A DNA stretch of 64,000 nt from positions 1,054,001 through 1,118,000 of the forward strand of contig NC_085881.1 of assembly GCF_035222275.1 (NCBI RefSeq), read 5' to 3'. Under the pieces are notes generated by a model that saw nothing but the letters and a program-made list of their open reading frames with translations, had not been told where the DNA came from and ran no database searches. Shown piece after piece: positions 56,657 to 64,000 of this stretch. The translations under genes and the position numbers were made by a program. The DNA is from Podospora bellae-mahoneyi. Lineage: Eukaryota; Ascomycota; Sordariomycetes; Sordariales; Podosporaceae. Position 1 is the first letter of the stretch; every line of letters starts with the position of its first letter.

Positions 56657-59600
56657 TGGTTGCAGACGCACATCATCCTCCTGCTTCTTTCTGAGTGGTG
56701 TGAGGCCTCTGCAACATTCGTATGTCAACCGCCATCGAATGGTTTTGGCTTCTTGAGACGCGGCCTTACCGCACCAATCTCAGCATGGTTCACTTTTTGA
56801 CAAATTCTTTCCACATATGCCGCTTTCTTTTTTGCACAGAATGCAGAGCTGCTTGAGCTATTCCGCACATCGCTACCTCTACGGAGTTGGCGAGAGTAAG
56901 CCTAGAGGGACTACATTGACTAACAAGGCAAAAGGTTCCTCATTGTCTCAGATACAGCTTGGCTAAAGTCTCTTCAGCAAACTCGGCATAGGTTCTAATC
57001 TCGGATTCAGCATCCCGACAGTTCACGGACGCTATAGAAAGCTCTGGTTATTCTTGGAAGGATTTTGGAAGCGACAACAGCCAGAACAACGCTACCAAAA
57101 AGACAAGCTCAACACCGGCCCCCAACCGCCGCTATCAACAAGGTGTGCCTGGCGGTCAGGACTCTTGTCATACACAGCAGGCGTGGTTCGGCCCTGTCAC
57201 CCCGGTGAGGACACGGCAGGAGAGCTTCTGGAAAAATCGGACGCATTTTCTACAGCAAGGCACCTTTGCCTTGAATTTATTGACACACTCAAGGGTCGAA
57301 TGCAGCCGCCTGCCATAACAAAAAACAATCTCCACACGACATGGGGTATTTTGCCGGAAAGTCGATCTCAAAAAGAAGGCCACAACTATCCTCAAAATGC
57401 GGGGAAATATTGGGACCCTCGCGAAGAGCCGGACCTGTAACGGCTTTGATGCTCCCTCAGCCTTGGGGTTCTTTTTGTTAGTGCGGAGATGACGTTTAAA
57501 CCGAAGCGCCGAATGGAATGGTTCAAACAGAAAGCTTCTTAATGCGCTAGTTGGGGATTGTTAAAATGTATGTAAGCGGCTGCTGTACAATCGACCGACT
57601 TGAAGATATATCGCCGACCTGTTATCCAATTCCATCATTCGAATGAAACAAGCGCGGCAGGGTTAACCATGGAGTGTTTGCCGGCTGATCGTTTGGAAAG
57701 AGACTTGATCATCGCTGTTTCAACCTGAGAAGAAGCTCATCTGTCAAGTTCCAAAGCGGGGGGAGATTCAAGGCTTCTGTTTTCAAGGCATAGATATTTG
57801 GGATTGGTTTGGGTAATTCGTACTTGGCTACGACACACAAGTCCTATGACTCCAGGATAATAATCCCCTCTTTTGGACACCTTGTGCTGATATTAACAGG
57901 CACACAGACTTGGGTCACCGTTCACCATGGCCTTTTGATCACCGCCTCGGGTGGCAAGGAGCGAAGCTGCTTGCAGTATAGCATGCTGATGCTGTGTGGC
58001 CATAGCTGTCACCACGCATGCTGTCGTCGTTATGATGAGCTTGACGAGGCTGGTCACACAGACGACAGCGATCGTGACGAGGTTCGCCTGCTCTCTCCCA
58101 CTTGTCCCAACAAACAGTCTGGCAACTGCACAGAAACCTGGTCGGTAGTATCCCATCGTCGCAACGCCCAGGAACTTCGCAACGGCGGGTTGTGTCTGCC
58201 AAGAGAAGACGTCCCACTTTCCAACTTTTGGTCTGCCGAAGTGCTCATCAACAGTTGCAGTGGTGATCGCCAGCGTTTTCCAGTCTCTGCCAGTGAGAGT
58301 GGCCGACGTTAGCCTCAAAGTAGCAAAGGACAGCCAGTTGGAGAGTGGCAGAAAGGTTGTTAGGGCGTGGTTGGTAAAGTCTTGGGAGGTGTGTTCACCG
58401 TCCATGCCGCGCATTGTTTTCGGTGGGCATGGTTTTGCCATTGCCCATCACTTACCCCGGAACCTGCCAGAGCTGCTTACCATTTTGCCATGCGGCGTCC
58501 TCGTGATGCAGGACGGAGAAGGCCCCGGTTTCTGGGCTGACGGTAAGCGTACCATGGACACGCTTCTCCATGATGCCATCATCACCTGGGTGGCCTATCT
58601 GAGCCCTTCTCGAGGATTGAAGTGACGAGTTTGAACGGATCTAGCCCCGTGGCCGACACAGCGAGTGACAGAAGAGGGTGGTGCCATTTTCTGGTCTGGC
58701 ACTTTCGAGTGGGTGTGGTCATCAGGAACAGGGGAATCTGTTTCCCCAGACTCAGTACGGAGCAGTGCTAGCCTGTTAACTCTCAGCTAACGCAATAGCC
58801 TCCCCCCAGTGAACAACCCCCCATCCCCCCTGCTCACCCCGGATTCCCCTCCATGTCCTGCTGGACCGTGATTGGGGCTTTGAGGGCTGGGCGACGTTGG
58901 CAGGCCAGCCATCCAATGATTTGTCCGGATTTCCAACCCCTACAACCCTGCCACGCCGCTCCGGCCAAGGGTGCGCCTGGTTGCGAGTGCTGACCGACCG
59001 TTTCCATTTTTTCTCCGCAGATTCAATCGCATTTGGACTGGGCCAAGGTCGACCAGAGCCAGAGAGACCAGACTCCGCGTGGGCCGAAGTCCCCAACGTG
59101 CCAGCGGACGAGGGCCTGCAGCTTGGCTGCCCACGGCGCCTTTCCCTTTTTTCCCTCACCTCCCGGGCACACACACTCGTCCTGGCTTATCATCCCCCGT
59201 TCCGACTCTGGGCAGGGCATGTTGTCATTCATATTAAACCCACCCGCCCCGCCTGTCACGTCTCCCAATTCCCCCCTCTCGAATATAGATTTGCCTCTTT
59301 TTACTCTAGAATTCAAAATCTTTTGTCTGGTCCATTCATCAGTCAGTCCATGGTAAACGCGACACCTGCACTACGACGACAAAGCCACGGGGTCCGAGAC
59401 AGCTGGTGAGGTCTACCCTGCTACTGATCGCATCGCCCGCACCTCCCGTTCAGCCATTCCGCGCCGCCCGCAGCCCGATACCACCGCCACCACCACTTCT
59501 ACTCTCAGCAAAAAAAAAAAAAATTATACCGCGACGTTTTTTTTTTGTTGTGTAACGGTATCACTGTGCGAATGAGAGGATATCGATAGGCTATTTATTT

Positions 59601-59705
59601 TGGTTGTTGAAGGAAGAAAGAACGAAAAGAAGAAGCAAACGAATTCAGGGGTTATTTTTTTGTCGACCAAAACACAGACAGCAAGCAATCAACAAGACCG
59701 CGAAA
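56657..59705. other. Long intergenic region and probable FacB leader
   Basis: 3.05 kb. Frames at 57054-57440 (+), 57893-58441 (-) and 58897-59409 (+) have no domain, bias or splice support. The last 400 bp are likely FacB promoter and 5' UTR, with a possible uORF at 59350 (MVNATPALRRQSHGVRDSW) and A- and T-runs near 59510-59550. CCTCGG at 57945. Confidence 0.5.
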
Positions 59706-62645
59706 ATGCCAGGAATTCTGCCTATGAAGGTCATCAAGGTGGGCACCAGCTCCCAAAGCCGTATCGCCCAGGCCTGCGACAGATGCCGCAGCAAGAAGAT
59801 TCGCTGCGATGGCATTCGCCCTTGCTGCTCGCAGTGCGCCAATGTTGGCTTTGAATGCCGCACCAGCGACAAGCTCAGCCGTCGTGCCTTTCCAAGAGGC
59901 TACACCGAGTCGCTCGAGGAGCGCGTCCGCGCCTTGGAGTCGGAGGTTAGGGAGTTGAAGGATCTGTTGGACGAGAAGGATGAGAAGATCGACATATTGT
60001 CCAAGATGCACAGCAACCGACGGTCACCGGCGGAATCACCACATAGATCACCACCGCCAACCAGTGTGAGACTGGAGTCTAGCCCACCACCAAGGGAAGA
60101 TACCTTCCGTGTTCAGGCCTCGCCGTTGCTGCTCGGTGTTGAGAATTCGGATTCGTATTTCATGGGCGCGTCGAGCGGGCGGAGCTTCATTGGTTTGTCG
60201 CCGTCTTTGAGCAGACTCGCTTTCTTGCCATGTTTTGCTAACATGCCATCCAGAATCATGCAAGAGGAAGATGCAGGAGAATGGCAAGTCGTGTGCCGAT
60301 TTCAATCCAGAAGCGTTTTTGCACATCCAGGGGTGCTATCCTCTCGCACAAAAACAACCATCGCCGCAGATGAGGGTTCCCCCACGGTTGTTCACCGACC
60401 GCTGCGTCAATGTTTACTTCCAGGAGTGGTCGCCCCTTTTCCCGGTCCTCCACAAGCCGACTTTTCTTCGCGTCTACGAGGAGTTCGTGGCGGACCCGGA
60501 TAAGATCAAGAACAACCACAAGCTTGCGCAGCTGTACTTGGTCTTTGCGATCGCCGCGCTGTCGAGTGAACAACCAGATCTCGAGCAGATCGCGGCGTGT
60601 GAGCAGCAGTGGCAGCGGGCCCTCGAGGCGATTCTCATGGATAATACCATGGTGACGCTTCAATGCCTGTTGCTTGCTCTCATGTACTGCACCATTCGGG
60701 CGGACTACAAGAGGCTCCAGCACTACAAGGGCATTGCTGTTGGTTTGTCGCACCGGTTGGGACTCCACCAGAGCCAGAAACGGTTCTCGTTTGGTGTCTT
60801 GACAATCGAGACCCGTAAGAAGGTCTTTTGGTCGCTTTATATGCTTGATTGGTATGCTCATCTGTCTTTCAATTCCCTCACAAGCACGTCACTGACCGGT
60901 CATAGCTTCTCTGCTGCCCTGCTCGGCCTCCCCAAGCTCCTCAAGGAAGAGGACATCCACTGCGAGTTCCCATCCGACACAGACGACGAATACGTCACGG
61001 AGAAGGGGTTCCAGCCGAGCCTTCCTGGCGAGGCGACCCGTTTGTCCAACGCGCTCGCCCTCTTCCGGGGATCCCGAGTGCTCGCAAAGGTGCTCGAGAA
61101 GATTTACCCTTCGGCCACGTCGCACGACCTGTCTCTCCAGCAAATGTCCGCTCTCGAGGCCGAGCTGGACGAGTGGTACAACAACCTGCCCCAGCACCTC
61201 AAACTCACCTTCAAGCAGGACAAGCCCTCGACCGACGTGACAGGCAGCCGGTCCCCTATCCTTGTAAGTTAGCAGACACTGCAAAATCCGATACCGCGTT
61301 GGTGCTCCACCGGTGCTAACCAGGTATCCAGGCCCTTGCATACTATTACATCCGAACCCTGATTTACCGCCCCGCAGTGACGTCTAGCCTGGGGCCCAAG
61401 GCGGCTCCGGCGCTGCTGTCGGTCGGCGAGTCGAGCAAGTGCATTATTCAGATTATTCAGCTGCTCGAGGAGCGGAGCCTGAGCTTTTCGTTTTGCCTGA
61501 ACAAGTACGACACGCTTATTCTCTGTGGCATGGTTTTGCTTTTTCAGACGTTGGACCTCAAGCCGGACAGCAAGGTGTTGAAGGACCACGAGAAGCTGGT
61601 CAACGCGGTGATCAAGGTGGTGGATAGGGCAAAAGCCCCGGGGTGCTATGACTTCAAGAGGGTGGCAGGGATGTTGATCGCGGTGGAGGAGCCGCCGGCG
61701 GTGGTGGTGCCAGCAGCAGCAACGTCGCCCCCGCAGAGTTTGCCGACCCCGCCGAGGCAAAGCCCGGATTGTGCTGCTGCTCCGCATCAGTTGGGTCAGC
61801 AGCAACACCGAGCTTCACCCGGGGCTGCTCCATCGCCGACGACGACCACGACGATCCACAAGACCATCAACAACAACAGTCAGCGGCACAGCATGAGCGA
61901 GACGGACCTGAGGATGCAGCAGGAGAAGTTGAGAAGAATCTCCATGCCGCAACCGCAACTGCAACAACACATCCAGCAAGCTCGGGATTTTTCCTCACGG
62001 ACCCAAAGGGCGTCGTTTGACGGAGCAAGACCGCCGAATGTGCCTCTTCTTCAGAGAGATCAAAGGCTTAGCATGAGCAGCAGCCATGCGCACCACCCTC
62101 ACAACATGATGGCACGGATCTCGACGCCGTCGTCGCCCGTGCAGGCCCGTCCTCCGCCGCAGAGCCTGATAAGCCAGGCGCAGATCTTTGCGCAGATGCA
62201 GAAGCACTCTGGGGCCAGCACGTCGGAGTGGCAGGCGCTGCTGACGAGCATCGAGGGGGATCATCTGAATGTGTATGATGCTATTTATGGGGGGCCGGGG
62301 TTGAGCATGGCTACTGCTGGAGACGCGAGTCCTGTGAGTGTGAGTGCTACTTCCGTGCCAACCACGGGGGGGTGGTCGCCTGAGAGTTGGGATGTGACGG
62401 GGTTTAATTTGGGGGATTTCGGTGGGGGACAAAACGGTGGTGGGCATGGGACGGCGCAGAGTGTATTGAGTTTGCCGAGCGAGGATAGTTTGAGTTGTAG
62501 TGAGGCTGAGATGGGCGGGCCGCCGGGGGGGGGGATGAGGTTGGATGGGTTGGGGGATTTTGGGAGGGGGGGTTTGATGGGAGGGGGGGGTTGTTCGGTT
62601 GCTGGGGAGGGGTATTTGGTTGATGGGTTGGAGTTTGGAATCTGA
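59706..62645 (+). CDS. facB: FacB/Cat8-type Zn2Cys6 activator of acetate use and gluconeogenesis (acu-15)
   Basis: Exons 59706-60192, 60254-60851, 60906-61263 and 61332-62645 give 918 aa. The N-terminus is nearly diagnostic: [20 protein letters not shown], zinc cluster [29 protein letters not shown], then [20 protein letters not shown] and a heptad coiled coil for dimerisation. The middle homology region follows ([60 protein letters not shown]). The C-terminal half is Gln/Ser/Pro-rich with a Gly-rich acidic end, an activation region. Aspergillus FacB, Neurospora ACU-15 and yeast Cat8 drive acetyl-CoA synthetase, glyoxylate cycle and gluconeogenic genes under glucose derepression. The first donor is GTTTGT. 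Identity is strong. Confidence 0.94.
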
Positions 62646-64000
62646 TATATAGGTATCTTGACTTTTTGACGAGTTTCAAGGGCGTGGAGTATTGGAGTTG
62701 GGTTTGGTATTTATTCTCGGTTGGCGGGCGAGGGACCTGGAATTGGGCTTGGATACCGACGGTACCGGCTGGAGTTTTCGATTGTCATTCATCATCGGGT
62801 GGTATTTGGTTCTATGATGACAGGTTGCAAAGCTTGCATTTGTTGGATCTTTTTCGGTGGGGGGGTGGGGAGATGGTGGTGTTTATATTAACGCTCGCTT
62901 TGGTTTTTTCTTTCCCTTTTTTTTTTTTTTTTTTTGGAGCGGATGGATATTATTGTCTTTTTTGAGGATTCTTGGGGTTTATATGGTTCAACATATGGTT
63001 ATTTTAGTTACAGACGGATTTCTGGACAGTTGGTATAGCGGGATTTTAGCTATCAATGAATGGAGTCAAAAGTATTCATACATATCCAGTTGTGATCGAT
63101 CATGGTAGAGGTTGAATTGAGTTTCCCCCTTGAGACATGCGTCGAGTGTTTTGAGACACCAAGAACACCAAGACATGGACAAGAATGGTCTGGTCTCCGA
63201 TAAGAAAACCGAATAGCCTCTTCCCTTTGGCGGTGCATTTCTTTGGCGGTGCATTTACGATAGCCGCCAGAGCCCAAGCCCTATGGGCATCGTTGCGCAC
63301 CTTGCCTAATCCATCTCACGCGACAGGGTGACAGGTCGCCATCAGACCACCGCTGATGAGCACATTTTTGATCGGAGAGAGATTTAGTCAGCTCGGGGCT
63401 AGTAACTTTAGCGGGGATCCATAAAAGATGCCAGCCGGGGGTTGTCGTTCGGGATGCTCGCTGTTTGGGAATTCTTGTTGGGATTCGGGGATCTGTTGTG
63501 GTGTGGAGAGGTCAGGGTTTGCGAGTCAGTTACCTGCAGGTTGGATCTGGGGATGGGAGGAAGACCCAGAAGGGCCGGGAAGGGAGGGGGGTGAGGGAGG
63601 TTCACATTCTTATTCGGAATACCGAAGGATGGATAAGCCTTGATGATTGATGGTCGTTTGCTAACCCTATGATGTGGCCGGGGGATCGTGACTGGTGGCA
63701 TGGAGCCTGGCTTTTAGGTGGTGGTTATGCTACGTGGTCTGTTTGATGAAATGAGGGGAGAGTTCGTGGTAGATTATTGTGTTGGTGTGTGTGGGGAGAG
63801 CGAGCTTGAACAGCTGATGACGATAGGAGTGACAAGGACAGGTGCTGCCATGGAAAACCCTACACGGGAAACAGCTGAATGCCGATGCTGGGAAGCACCC
63901 AAGATGAGTTTGCCTCCCCCTTTTTGGCCAATTTTATGGAATCTGGGGTTTGTGTGGGCACGTGGGGAAGGAGGAGGTTTCGAACGAGGTTGTTGGAGTC
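62646..64000. other. 3' flank of FacB to window end
   Basis: 1.35 kb. G- and T-rich 3' flank with a T-run near 62919-62935 and a near-duplicate GGCGGTGCATTT pair at 63229-63254. No gene recognised. Confidence 0.55.

Noticed and set aside
57893-58441. Minus-strand frame of 182 aa with a hydrophobic stretch
   Set aside because: No recognisable family, no splice support, and overlapping frames of similar length exist on the other strand. Could be non-coding.

Overview
The window looks like chromosomal DNA of a filamentous ascomycete, most likely a Sordariomycete (Sordariales-like). The signs are many short introns (about 50-70 bp, GTRNGT...YAG), GC-rich coding DNA, AT- or pyrimidine-rich intergenic DNA, and typical fungal families (Zn2Cys6 regulators, P450s including the sterol C-22 desaturase type, GH55 glucanase, FacB/Cat8, SCP2 with a peroxisomal signal). 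I see no transposon, viral relic, CRISPR array or operon. Exon limits were set by hand from splice signals and reading-frame continuity. All family names come from recognised motifs, not from searches.

Layout. 0-9 kb: SPT16 (FACT histone chaperone, +), an OB-fold/zinc-ribbon protein resembling RPA1 or MEIOB (-) and a 4CL-type acyl-CoA ligase (-). 9.6-12.5 kb: a tRNA-Ser(AGA) and a secreted, probably GPI-anchored GH55 glucanase (-), whose 5' flank holds three microsatellites. 13.7-25.2 kb: a Nup2-type FG nucleoporin with a RanBP1 domain (-), a small peroxisomal SCP2 protein (-) and the Y-complex nucleoporin Nup85 with an FG-like N-terminal extension (-). 26-32.6 kb: a Boi1/2-type SH3-SAM-PH polarity protein (-), a dienoyl-CoA isomerase (+) and the TFIIH subunit TFB5 (-). 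33.5-38.9 kb: a proline-rich secreted protein (+), a one-pass membrane protein with a PY motif (+) and an SV2-like MFS transporter (-).

40-50 kb is the most accessory-looking part. It has an ERG5/CYP61 sterol C-22 desaturase (-), a divergently transcribed Zn2Cys6 regulator (+), a CYP7/CYP8-type P450 (-) and an ent-kaurene-oxidase-like P450 (+). Together these could be a small sterol- or terpenoid-tailoring locus with its own regulator but no backbone enzyme in view. 51-64 kb: Pmp3 proteolipid (+), a YGR210C-type Obg-family GTPase built from very small exons (-), a Rkm4/SETD6-type SET methyltransferase (+) and the FacB/Cat8/acu-15 regulator of acetate use and gluconeogenesis (+), preceded by 3 kb without a convincing gene.

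Two themes cross the window. Three lipid or peroxisome genes (acyl-CoA ligase, SCP2, dienoyl-CoA isomerase) each carry a CCTCGG core within about 250 bp upstream of the ATG, the motif of the FarA/FarB fatty-acid response, and FacB lies on the same window. Two nuclear-pore genes sit within 12 kb of each other.
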